From the NCBI GenBank assembly GCA_009731375.1, contig BJOX01000036.1, positions 371,394 through 435,393 of the forward strand: a stretch of DNA of 64,000 nt, in the 5' to 3' direction. Below the pieces are notes generated by a model. The model was given only the letters and a program-made list of their open reading frames with translations, was not told the DNA's origin and did no database searches. Positions 55,301-63,896 of the stretch are shown here, piece after piece. This DNA is from Paulinella micropora. Its lineage: Eukaryota; Cercozoa; Imbricatea; Euglyphida. The position numbers and the translations under genes are program-made. Within the stretch, counting starts at the first letter, position 1. Each line of letters begins with the position of its first letter.

Positions 55301-58073
55301 CCTGCAAAGCCTCCTCATCCCACTTCTCAAAGTCTCCAAAATCAATCATCTTCTCCAGCTTAGCCCGAGTTGCACCCCAATCGGGTATGAACTGGCTGTA
55401 GTACTGTGCCATCGCAAGAAAAGAGTGTAACTCTGTGCGATTCTTTGGCAACTGTCTACTCATGATCTCCTCCCTCTTTTCGCGCGATATCGAGACCCTA
55501 TTATGAGAAATCTCGTAACCCAAATACGTCACACTTGTCCTGGCAAGCTGACATTTCTTTAGGTTGCATTTCAGGCCAAAAGCTCCGATGCGCCTGAAGA
55601 CATCTGACAAGTGATCGATATGCTCTTCCATTGTGTTAGAGTATACGATGATGTCATCGATGTAACAAAATGCATATTCTCCCGCCTTCTGTCCTCTCCT
55701 TCTCATAAAACCATCCTCCGACTGGTCGTCATATTGACCGCTCAACATCTTCTGCATCGCCTTCTGAAAGAGCCCCGGGGCCTGTTTGAGTCCCATTGGA
55801 AGCACCTTCCACTGGTATATTTCCATACCCACAACGAATGCAGTCAGCCATCTGGATTTCTCGTCCAGTGGTATCTGCCAGAAGCCGTTCTTAAGGTCAA
55901 TGACCGAATAGAATTTAGCATTCCGCAGCACCCTTCTGCCTTCTTCTAAGGTCGGCAGAGGATTTCTCTCTTCCTCTAGCACCTTATTCACACGGGCATA
56001 ATTGATCGTCAAGCGCCATTCTCCTCCTGGCTTAGGGACGATTTTCGGTTGAGAGACAATTGGAGATGTAGATCTCTCAATAAAGTCCTCATCGAGCAAC
56101 TGTCTCACATTCTCCTCCGCTATTTTTGCCTCATGTATGCTCAAATTTGCCCTCCGTGGTGCCGGAGATGGCTCCGCACCCGGTATCTTGTAAATGACAG
56201 CAGTGAAGTCATCCGACTTTACACCACCTGCCCGAGGAGGGTCGAAAATTTCTCTGTACGCCTCCATCTTAGCTTTGAGAAACGCCTTCTCTCTCTCCGA
56301 ACCCACTCCTTCTTCTAAAATTTTCCGCGCCGCCGCTTGGAAATCTTCCTCCGACATCTTCTTATGCTCCTTGAGGGGCGCTAAGTCCTCCTCCAAACTC
56401 AAATCTTCCTCGGACAAATCGTCTAGTCCCGTTCTTTCATACGTGACTGTGTCCGGCTCATCATCATGACCCAGCCCGACAAGCATATCAATAAGGTTCG
56501 CGTATTGTATCGGAGCCTTACGGGTGTAGAAACCATCAAAGCATGTGAAAGCTTGAGGTATCAATTTCAACTTGTCCTGGGCTCTGAGCTTTTGCTTGTA
56601 TGCACTGCTCTGCTCCCGAGACCCGAGTCGACAAGCCACCACTAACTGTTGCTTGCGAGAAGGAACAGGTATAGGATGATCAATAAGCCGGTCCCTTATC
56701 TCCTGTGCCCAGATCGCCTTCTCATTGTATGGCAGAATGACAGTATACGGCTTGTTACTCTCAAATAGAGTCCGTAGACACTTTTTCACTTCAGTTAATG
56801 AGCGCGGCCAGGTAGGCACATCGCCCCAAAAGTTCGTGATAAAAGTTTTAATGTCATCCGCTGGAGTATCGGGGATACGCCCCTTCCTCCTTGGCACAAA
56901 CGCCTCTCTCTTCTCATCTGACACCTTCGCATGGTAACAGTAGCCATTAGTAATATGGACATCTGCCCCGCCACCTTCTGCGAATCTGGCCAACGACGGG
57001 CACTGTTTCGCAACACATATTATCTCCTCATTACGCGCTACGACTAAGTCATCAATAGACTTTCTGTCCCATGCGGGAATCGTAACCGTATACGCCTGCA
57101 TCTCCGTCTCCCAATTGTCGGTCCAGGTCAGTTCCTCCGGCACTGTGACATAGGGGTGTACATAGGCTTCAGTTGCCTCATGTACGAAGGCCAACTTTTT
57201 CCTCTCCGTTGCTAGACTCAGCTCAAAAGCCTCGTATGAGTCAGTAGCAGTCATCGGATTAATATCCTCCTCCTCTCCATTCTTCACTCCATAAATCACC
57301 CGCCGTGCGGCGCAATCGATCACAGCCCCCATCGTAGCCAATTGGTCATACGACAGCAGGATTGAACCGTGGTAATCGGGGACAACATAGAGGTCCGCAC
57401 GATATACTCGACCGGATTTCAATTTGAAAATTAATGTGACGATGCCCGTAATTTCCGTACGGCTGCCTACCCCTTTTAGGGTCCCCTTTGTTTTTCTAAT
57501 GTTTTTGTCCACCCATGTCCGGTGACTATTCAAAAACTTCTGGCCGACAATATTAATATTCGCCATCGTATCATTACCAACTTTTAATGTGGTTTGTAAA
57601 GTTTCACAAAAGAGGTCAGTGTAGCATAGCGCGTCTGGTCTATGTAAACTAGCCGCTAGCACATGAATTTTTCGTTCTAGGGTTTTGAGTCTAAGCTCAA
57701 GTTCCTTGTCCTCTTCTCGTTCTCCCCCCTTTTCCGCCAACTTAACTTCTTGAGTCTCCGGGGCTTCCGGTATCTCGAGTGTCTTTTGGACAGAGTCTGG
57801 TACACCGAGTGTACTCGTGTCTATAGCAGAGACTATTGAGTCCTTTGGCGGGGGTACGGTCCGCTGCTTCTTCGTAGGAGGAGACCTAGCCTTTGGTTTC
57901 GGCTTCCTCTCCTCCATCGCCTTCTTCGCCTTCCTATTCGCATCATTTATCATATTAGCTCTCGAAGGATGAACTAGCAAGTGCTTACCTTGAGGCTTGT
58001 GAGGCTGTGTGCCTTCACCTTCACGTCTGGGAGGAACGGAACCGTTCGTATCCTGTTCATCAACAGTAGGCAT
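52326..58073 (-). CDS. Pol polyprotein of element B (protease, RT, RNase H, integrase, C-terminal extension)
   Basis: 1,915 codons without a break from the in-frame ATG at 58073; the frame is open back to the Gag stop. Order: basic/proline linker (1-130); retropepsin-like domain with Asp168-Thr-Met and HGSILLSYDQL; RT about 600-870 with YIDD at 55653-55664 (residue 804); RNase H (DTDASKF, TDHHNLLW); integrase zinc region ending C-I-P-C and core D~1343, D~1403, E~1439 (D-X59-D-X35-E); GPY/F module (WKGPYQI, ~1584); then about 190 residues of unknown fold with several Trp and a basic tail (RARRRRQ). It would process Gag, copy RNA and integrate cDNA. No obvious inactivating change is present. 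Confidence 0.92.
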   Translation of the reverse strand: MPTVDEQDTNGSVPPRREGEGTQPHKPQGKHLLVHPSRANMINDANRKAKKAMEERKPKPKARSPPTKKQRTVPPPKDSIVSAIDTSTLGVPDSVQKTLEIPEAPETQEVKLAEKGGEREEDKELELRLKTLERKIHVLAASLHRPDALCYTDLFCETLQTTLKVGNDTMANINIVGQKFLNSHRTWVDKNIRKTKGTLKGVGSRTEITGIVTLIFKLKSGRVYRADLYVVPDYHGSILLSYDQLATMGAVIDCAARRVIYGVKNGEEEDINPMTATDSYEAFELSLATERKKLAFVHEATEAYVHPYVTVPEELTWTDNWETEMQAYTVTIPAWDRKSIDDLVVARNEEIICVAKQCPSLARFAEGGGADVHITNGYCYHAKVSDEKREAFVPRRKGRIPDTPADDIKTFITNFWGDVPTWPRSLTEVKKCLRTLFESNKPYTVILPYNEKAIWAQEIRDRLIDHPIPVPSRKQQLVVACRLGSREQSSAYKQKLRAQDKLKLIPQAFTCFDGFYTRKAPIQYANLIDMLVGLGHDDEPDTVTYERTGLDDLSEEDLSLEEDLAPLKEHKKMSEEDFQAAARKILEEGVGSEREKAFLKAKMEAYREIFDPPRAGGVKSDDFTAVIYKIPGAEPSPAPRRANLSIHEAKIAEENVRQLLDEDFIERSTSPIVSQPKIVPKPGGEWRLTINYARVNKVLEEERNPLPTLEEGRRVLRNAKFYSVIDLKNGFWQIPLDEKSRWLTAFVVGMEIYQWKVLPMGLKQAPGLFQKAMQKMLSGQYDDQSEDGFMRRRGQKAGEYAFCYIDDIIVYSNTMEEHIDHLSDVFRRIGAFGLKCNLKKCQLARTSVTYLGYEISHNRVSISREKREEIMSRQLPKNRTELHSFLAMAQYYSQFIPDWGATRAKLEKMIDFGDFEKWDEEALQAFNTLKDIIYKDPKDGGLVLMMPDFTKPFVVDTDASKFAIGAVLQQEDEEKKLRPIMFISRKLCAAERNYCTRQREALAVVWALKRLREYLWGGPLFTVRTDHHNLLWLMNHEQTGRLARWQAFLSCFNFTMVYLPGKRNVVADSLSRLEFQSEVSALVSSVEMMDLSTDKVYEVSHIEAMQMARGVRYDRTGLRYSPQGPEHGICCEAHVLEDAEWSYEAYENAKANIKEEEETTEVCTEPPQENRSELDEDPERVGVRLEDGTIHIASPTAWRQQQATDPEFKELITLYKNPNELKKTPQIKDQMKEMAWRDGLLWYKGQHGKFASQPDKWTLWVPEKLRRFIYVAAHNCPLLAHPGRQRTHWFIARRFWWKGMKEEIDREVDACIPCKTTKTPLKANFGLIGTFPLHAGMFEFLHIDHVGPFPESAEGYRYLLTAIDRATNYVWVVPVKDATGKTTAEALIDRIVSQIGVPRKICSDRGSDFNNEVIDRLSKYYGMKWQYVTAYNPRANGKIERVHRPLKASLKMYCMKKENQRAWVEAAPSFAFAMNCLPSSALGGARSSVSPYQLVYGREPNIPTSLLHPKDTWADEDELFGMRLRAKMEAEQIVAAHREAERRKTDAQGVRQAHLDQVRFQVGDIVLLYHPQVPKGVSSKLFTHWKGPYQIMEQMGPLNYKIRGRGKVQIVNVRRLIKYDPFLLEDESVEEALKRMKEDFKEVPPIQKEDTLEEENAYRAPVTEKEETEKESKEDSNRKSAAGTQSKAPIVRGGTKEKFTEAQRRRAQNDLIFDQPRKVARSTRATDVHGGGGEKDTNPNAGNVDIRHVRWKEGEAIAAIKWVRDAFYLLRPAESHVADDTLSDLYLMRAVAVPQTTRAARTSKRSLAAKTIQPVLHFWRSMDPVEDPKARQYLPVYKDAKNLETWDDTITLRDKDHTAWTIQSLPRGVLDIPFDLSLGAIPNKIWDILEESKFDLTFVGGPPPGKGVRARRRRQ

Positions 58074-58148
58074 AACTGTGACTGTCGGATTAAAAAGAAC
58101 AGTTTTTATCTCCTTCTCTCTCTTCTTTTCCTCTCTCTTCTCCTCCCG

Positions 58149-58151
58149 TCA
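58149..58151 (-). promoter_or_regulatory. In-frame UGA-CGG between Gag and Pol, probable readthrough stop
   Basis: The Gag stop TGA is followed by CGG and 25 open codons in the same frame, reaching the first Pol ATG. UGA-CGG is one of the known leaky stop contexts in plant viral readthrough. No strong hairpin was seen by eye directly after it; the next 50 bases are purine-rich. Confidence 0.65.
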
Positions 58152-60659
58152 GTCTACGACGACAACACGCTCACCTGAGCCGGTGTCTTCGTCTTGACGT
58201 CCCCCCTCCGTAGCGGTATAAGCTTGCTGGGGGTAGTTGGAGCTGGAACTGGTGCTATAATTCCAGTATCCGTGTCCTCTGGGAGGGCGCGCTGGGGTCC
58301 GTCCTCCCCTTCCACGAAAGCCTCGTCCTCGTGGTGCCGCCCCTCTTGGTGTCCCTCGGGACCCTCGTGACGATCCTCTCGTCTCTCCTCCTCCTCTAGT
58401 CGGCGCCTTTGATCGGCCCGATGTCTCTCTCTTCTCCCTTCTCTTCATTCTGTCAAGGAAGTAAATGATGGCCTCCCGGAACTCCGCATCCGAGACCATA
58501 TTCGCATTCCACCTCCCCTCCTCCAACTCCTTCTTGTACATGGCGTACATGGTCTTTTTCATGCCTTCGAGCTCTCTAAGGAAAAGATTTCGCTGCCTAT
58601 CATCAAGAGAGTCGTGGCTGAAGAGGCAATTGCCTACTCCTTTCTGTGCCTCATGCTTACACGCCATGTATGAAAAATAGCGGTAGCACGGCGTCGGCTC
58701 ATCTCTCCCCCTCTTGAGACCTGCCGTTCGAGTTGCATGTGCTGCTTGAGCACCTCCAACCCCCTGTGTCGCGGCACTGGAGAATGACTCGGTGGCCGTG
58801 TCCAATTCGGAACACGCGTCGAGCACCTCCTTGAACAGGTCGCCCGGCGGAGTAGCCGCTACAGTCCTCTCGTATATATTCGTTTCTAAAAAATCCGCCG
58901 TCTTCACCGCCGTGAAGGTCGGACAGGACTGTATGATCCTTGCGAGCTTGCTCGGGTGTCGTGTACACAAAGCACTCAGGAAGTACAAAATGATAGACTT
59001 CCGGCTATAAAAGAGCCCGTACTTGGCGCTGACCTCAGTGAGGATCGCTGCCAACCTCGTGCCAATGCCCAGCCCTTCGTTCACCTCTTGAAAAATCTCA
59101 AACCCAATCAAAGTACCAGTGCACAGGTGCTGATACCCATGAGTTTTAAAGTATTGCAAGAGGACGGCAACTGGCACCGTGCATTGCAGGTCTGAGGCTG
59201 CTCTCCTAGCCGCCACCTCTACCGCTCTCATCGCCTTGTACTCCCCAACATCAAACCCTTGTGTGATGATTGATGGGTCCAACAAGGTGTACAACGCCTC
59301 ATACTCCTGTGTTTCGTCCGTTGGATGCTGCTTCATACAAGCATCAATTCTTCTGAGCTTGTCTCGAAGGTTCGCATCCGTGTCCTTCTGACTCGCTGTC
59401 TCTGCATACAGCGTCAGAGCAGTGGCATCGGACTTTGTATATTTTTGGAAGGCCTGTATGATAGCCTGTCTGTCCTTTTTGTCATTACTGTTGACAATGA
59501 CAGTGGTAGGCGCTGAGCTAGTCGCAGGGGCCGAAGGGGCTGTGTGGGCTGACGGGGCGGAGCGGCCCGAGGGAGCCATATAAGATCCAGAGGAATATTT
59601 CGGTCCCTTTGTTCCCGCCGCCTTGGCTAATGCAATCTTTGCCTCCATCTCCTTCTTTTCTTTCTCAGCCGCTAGCTCTTTGATATACAGCTCTTGGGCA
59701 TGATGAAAAAAAGACAGGATCTCAGCTGCCTTCCGAAGGAACAAGGCCTTCTCCGCCAACTCCTTCTCTCCCGCTTTATTGGTGGGGGGTGGTGCGGCCG
59801 TCCCCTCCAAGATCGTATGATCCTTCGTGAAGACCCACCTCTTCCATGCGTCATCCTTCACCAAGGCCGCATGCAGCTTCTTCATCCTCGTCACCCCTCC
59901 AGCTTCGCCTTCTATTTCCCTCAGGGCCGGGTGAAGGTCCCTGCCAAACTGGGTGTGTTGGAGTTTACCCAGGTCCACTAACTTGGCCTCCATAAGTTTC
60001 AGAGACACATCCATGACATTGATCTGTCCTTTTGGATTCCTGAACTTAAACTCCTTTTCCACTCTCTTTATTGAATCAATGTCCTGACCAGGATCGAGCA
60101 ACCTAGCCAGTGCTCTTGTGTTCCATGGCAGCACAGTCTTTCCAGTCTGGTACTCAAAGAGTATAGCACACTCAAACACTGTCCATGAGAGGTCGAGTAG
60201 CTCCAGTAAAGACATATTGTCCCCAAATGAGACATGTTGCACCTGTAACTGTGCACCGTCGTCTCTGAGGAATTCTGCCAGAGGCAGAGCTTGCCTTGGG
60301 AGAGGGTAACAGATGTCCTCCTTCTTCAAGGGTTGTCCCCATCGCATTTCTTGGGGAATGTATAGCCATTTATAGGCCTCATCCTTCCCTTTCTTCTCCT
60401 CAAACTCCTTCTTACTTAGTTTGCCATATTCGGCCACAAACCTCGCTTCCTCTCCTCCCTTCTCCTCCTCCTCGACTTCCTCTGCTCCTCCTGTGTCAAA
60501 GGAAGGCGCAGTAAAAAATTGATTCTCTGCTCCTCCTGTGTCAAAGGAAGGTGCCAGATCTCCTCCTTCTGCATGAGAGTCAACGAACTCCTCTTCGTTT
60601 CCTGGGGTTCGCTCACTCTCCCCCCCTCCTTCCTGCCAGTCTTCAGACCTAGTAGACAT
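58149..60659 (-). CDS. Gag of element B with CCCH zinc finger and RGG tail
   Basis: 836 codons from the ATG at 60659. Acidic N-terminus (1-110) with two SFDTGGAE repeats; conserved capsid-like domain (WLYIPQEMRW, DAWKRWVFTKDH, HGYQHLCTGTLIGFEIF, RKSIILYFLSAL); Ala/Ser/Pro linker at ~345-385; CCCH finger C-X8-C-X10-C-X3-H at residues ~658-682; Arg/Gly-rich tail (~735-800). Gag proteins package element RNA; a CCCH finger plus RGG tail would take the role usually played by CCHC knuckles. Intact here and conserved in the plus-strand copy. Confidence 0.88.
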   Translation of the reverse strand: MSTRSEDWQEGGGESERTPGNEEEFVDSHAEGGDLAPSFDTGGAENQFFTAPSFDTGGAEEVEEEEKGGEEARFVAEYGKLSKKEFEEKKGKDEAYKWLYIPQEMRWGQPLKKEDICYPLPRQALPLAEFLRDDGAQLQVQHVSFGDNMSLLELLDLSWTVFECAILFEYQTGKTVLPWNTRALARLLDPGQDIDSIKRVEKEFKFRNPKGQINVMDVSLKLMEAKLVDLGKLQHTQFGRDLHPALREIEGEAGGVTRMKKLHAALVKDDAWKRWVFTKDHTILEGTAAPPPTNKAGEKELAEKALFLRKAAEILSFFHHAQELYIKELAAEKEKKEMEAKIALAKAAGTKGPKYSSGSYMAPSGRSAPSAHTAPSAPATSSAPTTVIVNSNDKKDRQAIIQAFQKYTKSDATALTLYAETASQKDTDANLRDKLRRIDACMKQHPTDETQEYEALYTLLDPSIITQGFDVGEYKAMRAVEVAARRAASDLQCTVPVAVLLQYFKTHGYQHLCTGTLIGFEIFQEVNEGLGIGTRLAAILTEVSAKYGLFYSRKSIILYFLSALCTRHPSKLARIIQSCPTFTAVKTADFLETNIYERTVAATPPGDLFKEVLDACSELDTATESFSSAATQGVGGAQAAHATRTAGLKRGRDEPTPCYRYFSYMACKHEAQKGVGNCLFSHDSLDDRQRNLFLRELEGMKKTMYAMYKKELEEGRWNANMVSDAEFREAIIYFLDRMKRREKRETSGRSKAPTRGGGETRGSSRGSRGTPRGAAPRGRGFRGRGGRTPARPPRGHGYWNYSTSSSSNYPQQAYTATEGGRQDEDTGSGERVVVVD

Positions 60660-61420
60660 GGATGCTGAAGGAATACGGATGAGACAGAGTTGTTTCTACC
60701 CAGTAATTGCTCTGTTCGTCTATGAGGAACGAATAGAGAGAAAAAACGAAAAGACAGTATAGAGAGAGAGCGTCTCACCTCTATGTCTTATGTGTTTTTT
60801 TTTTGTGAGAAAGAAGTAATCTGTACGACTTTCTCTGAAAATTTGATCTCCTTCTCCACTCCTCTTTTCTTTTTCTCTTTTTGTTGTTGTATCTGTTATG
60901 AGGTACGAGGACCTATGTACAGATAATGTCAAAGAGGCTAGAGAAGCACTCCTTGAGAAGTCGACTTGTCGTCTGACACTTGTTCAGACCTATTGTCGAA
61001 AGACAGTCAGAGATTTGCAAAAATACTCTGATGTGTGTGGTTTGAGAGGCAACAAAGTGCACAGACTTGAAAGGTAGAGTACTACGCTCGTGTCCTTCAA
61101 GTTTGTTTGTATCTGTGAGTGTTTGTTTGTACGTCTGTTGACCTACTCTGTCTCTGTCTCAAGAGAGAACAAAAGAACAGCTACGAGGTCTGGTGTCTGG
61201 CCTCCTTGTGAGGACACAGATACAGGCTGTGGAGAGGGTACTGAGACACCTACTCACAAACGCCTAGACGTCTAGTTTTGCAAAAAGAGCTGTGTGGGGA
61301 TGTGCTGGAGTATTTGTTTTTTGGAACACCTACTCAGAAGAGATAGGTCTGTCCAATTTTTCTTTCTGCTGTTCCAAAAACAAGTCAGAAAAGAAATCAG
61401 CCTTGTGCTGGTGACTCCAA
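60660..61420 (-). promoter_or_regulatory. Leader of complete element B
   Basis: Between the 5' LTR and the Gag ATG. Starts on the minus strand with TTGGAGTCACC, the primer-binding site candidate. Contains GTCGACTTCTCAAGGAG (near 60957), shared with the plus-strand copy. No ORF of merit. Confidence 0.65.
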
Positions 61421-61666
61421 TGTTACAATCTCCGAAGATAGCTCAATAAAAGTCGGTAATACAACCAGACACAAATCCCCAAAAGAGAATGATGTCTCGT
61501 TATATTAGCTCAGTGAAGCCGAAAAGAAAACGGCAACAGACCAAGGTTAAAATGGCATTAGGTCAAATCCGGCCAAACGATATTGAAAATAATGGGAAAA
61601 AACTAGGTGCACCTGACACCAGAAAAAGGGTACTTTTTACCGGCTATCCGGGGGGTGATGCCTACA
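61421..61666 (-). repeat. 5' LTR of complete element B
   Basis: Same limits and ends as the 3' LTR. The flank after it (ATCT at 61667-61670) repeats the flank of the other LTR. Confidence 0.9.
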
Positions 61667-61670
61667 ATCT

Positions 61671-62466
61671 CGGAAGTATTTTGAGATCATATGAGTCAAT
61701 TGACAGCAGTGTGTGTATTCAATTGATTACCGCCGGGTTGGTAGATGATTTCCTCGCAGGCCGAGGCTAGTCAAGACTTACAATAAACAGTGAAACGGGC
61801 ACAATTGACTATACTACTATCCAGTAACCGTTACTCCTAATTGTCACCTGGCTGACTTAATAAAATACTACCACTCCTGGCACAGAAACGTGATGAGTCA
61901 TAACTCGGCGGACTTGAATACCAACTTCAAGTCACAGTGAACTTAACCATCCAACTTCGCGACTTGGCCGCGGACTCGGACTGGGCATGTGTAATATTAG
62001 ACTATTATACTTGCCCGCCACTCGTAGCCTCCGTGTTATTAGTATTATACTTGAAATGGGAAGCCGCCGGAAGCGTTACGGTAACCGTGACGGTTACGTA
62101 GAGAAAAATGTAAGTGGTATCACGATCAATAATAGTGATTAATATCATCAAGAGATTGCAATTTAATATGAATAAATATTAATATTAACTTGAAATGATA
62201 TTGAGAAGAGGAACGATAATAATTATTGTGATGTTGATCGCCAGCAGCCCTGAAAGTTATTATTCAAGTAATATCTTTTTGGCTCGGAGAATATTAACTG
62301 ATATCTGATAATCATACGGTATTAATGGCAATCCAGGGAGTTAAAGAGAATCTACGCTAAGATATCTAATACCTTTCTTCTTTCTTCTTCTTTCAAGAGT
62401 CTTCTTCTTTCTTTTTCCTCCTCCTCCTTTCCTCAGTCCTCCTCTTCCAACTCTCTCTTCTCCTCC
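61671..62466. other. AT-rich flank, no gene seen
   Basis: Unique DNA right of element B, with GTTACGGTAACCGTGACGG (an imperfect palindrome) near 62073 and CT/TTC-rich sequence at 62380-62465 just before the possible exon. No protein-like ORF. Confidence 0.5.
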
Positions 62467-62754
62467 TCACGCCAGCTTCACCCTCTTACTCGCCGGTTCC
62501 TGCACTTCCCCTCCCACAGCCGGGCTCGCCTCCCCTTCCTCCGACAGTAGCCCCTCCAAATCCTCCTCCTCCTCCTCCTCCCCCTCCTCCTTCGCTTCGA
62601 TGCTGTCTGCTTCCAGAAGCTCATTATCTTCCAAGTCCACCTCGGCCAATAGCTCAGCCTCCTCCTCGTTCTCCTCCTCGTCGTCCTCCTCTCCTTCTCC
62701 TTGCCGCTCGCCCCCCTCGCCCCAGGCAGAGTGCTGCGCGGGCTTGTATGCGAC
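62467..62754 (-). CDS. Possible terminal exon of a host gene: acidic C-terminus
   Basis: Read on the minus strand, GTCACAG directly before 62754 could be a splice acceptor. The frame then runs 95 codons to TGA at 62469-62467: VAYKPAQHSAWGEGG, a long Glu/Asp-rich region and the C-terminal end PASKRVKLA. The last nine residues resemble the c-Myc type nuclear localisation signal. Acidic tails with such a signal are common in nuclear and nucleolar proteins. Upstream bases are CA/GT repeats, so the other exons would lie beyond the window. The family is not recognised, and a chance GC-rich ORF remains possible. Confidence 0.3.
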   Translation of the reverse strand, partial: VAYKPAQHSAWGEGGERQGEGEEDDEEENEEEAELLAEVDLEDNELLEADSIEAKEEGEEEEEEDLEGLLSEEGEASPAVGGEVQEPASKRVKLA

Positions 62755-62764
62755 CTGTGACGGG

Positions 62765-63395
62765 GGTATGTGTGTGTGTGTGTGTGTGTGTGTGTCTTGT
62801 CTGCGTGCGTGTCTGTGTGTGTGTTGTGTCTGTATGCATATGTGTGTGTGTGTGTGTGTGTGTTTGTTTATGTCTGCAAGTCTGCAAGTTGTCCGTGTAT
62901 TGTACGTACGTCTGTGAGTGTATAGCATGTCTGAACGGAGGCGGAGTAGACAGTCCGTGTATTTGTGTGCATGTGTGTGTGCGTGTGTGTGTGTGTGTGC
63001 GTGTGTGTGTGTGCGTGTGTGTGTGTGTGTGTGTGTCTGTGTTTATGTGTCTGTAGGTCTGTATGTTTGGACGGTGAATTTCAGGTTTTTACGTGTATGT
63101 GTATGCAGATATGTGTAAGTCTGCATGCCTGCAGGTGGTGTCCGTGTATTTGCATTTTGTGTGTGTGTGTGTGTGTGTGTGCGTCTACTATTGTGTGTAT
63201 CTGCATGTCTGTACGGTTGTGAAGTGCATGTTGTCCTCCTCCGTCCCTCTGTCCCAGCCAATGTCCAGACGCGTCACCCTGTATGTATGTATGTATGTAT
63301 GTATCTATGTATGTATGTATGCATGCATGCATGTATGTATGTATGTATGCATGTATGTATGTATGTATGCATGTATGTATGTATGTAGGTGCCAG
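62765..63395 (+). repeat. (GT)n and (TATG)n arrays
   Basis: GT arrays with TCTGTATGT-type interruptions at 62765-63190, unique DNA at about 63190-63280, TATG at 63282-63388 with CATG variants. Confidence 0.9.
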
Positions 63396-63424
63396 GTGCG
63401 GATTTATCCGAGGGGCAGGGGTTG

Positions 63425-63427
<3 letters not shown>

Positions 63428-63456
<29 letters not shown>

Positions 63457-63589
63457 GGGGGGGGGGGGGGGGGGNNNNNNNNNNCCCCCCCAACACACAC
63501 ACACAAACACACACACACACACACACGCACACACTACACCCTGCTTCTAACAACTTTCAGAGATAATAACTATGATGTTATGCGGTGGG

Positions 63590-63628
<39 letters not shown>

Positions 63629-63727
63629 AACAATAACAACAATAACAACAACAATAACAACAACAACAACAATAACAACAATAACAATAACAATAACAAC
63701 AATAACAACAACAACAACAACAACAAT

Positions 63728-63761
<34 letters not shown>

Positions 63762-63805
63762 GCAACAACAATACCAATAACAATAACAATAACAATAACA
63801 ATAAC

Positions 63806-63848
<43 letters not shown>

Positions 63849-63896
63849 TAATAATAATGATAATAATAAGAATAATGATAATAATAATGATAATAA
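63428..63896 (+). repeat. GT/GA/G run, gap, CA, then (CAA)n and (TAA)n
   Basis: GT and GA then a G run into the 10-N gap (63475-63484), C run and CA array to about 63533, CAA/TAA mixed array at 63590-63810 grading into TAA to 63896. Confidence 0.9.

Larger units (their letters stand above)
51285..61666 (-). mobile_element. Complete Ty3-like retrotransposon B
   Basis: A 10.4-kb element with two 246-bp LTRs, Gag and Pol without frameshifts, a polypurine tract and a primer-binding site. ATCT flanks both outer ends (51281-51284 and 61667-61670), a 4-bp target duplication. By eye the LTRs differ by about four substitutions and two single-base indels, so the insertion is fairly recent. RT before integrase and the GPY/F module make it Ty3/gypsy. 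Confidence 0.92.

Noticed and set aside
61489-61770. 93-codon ORF
   Set aside because: Most of it is the element B LTR; the corresponding LTR sequence at 51.4 kb does not keep the frame.
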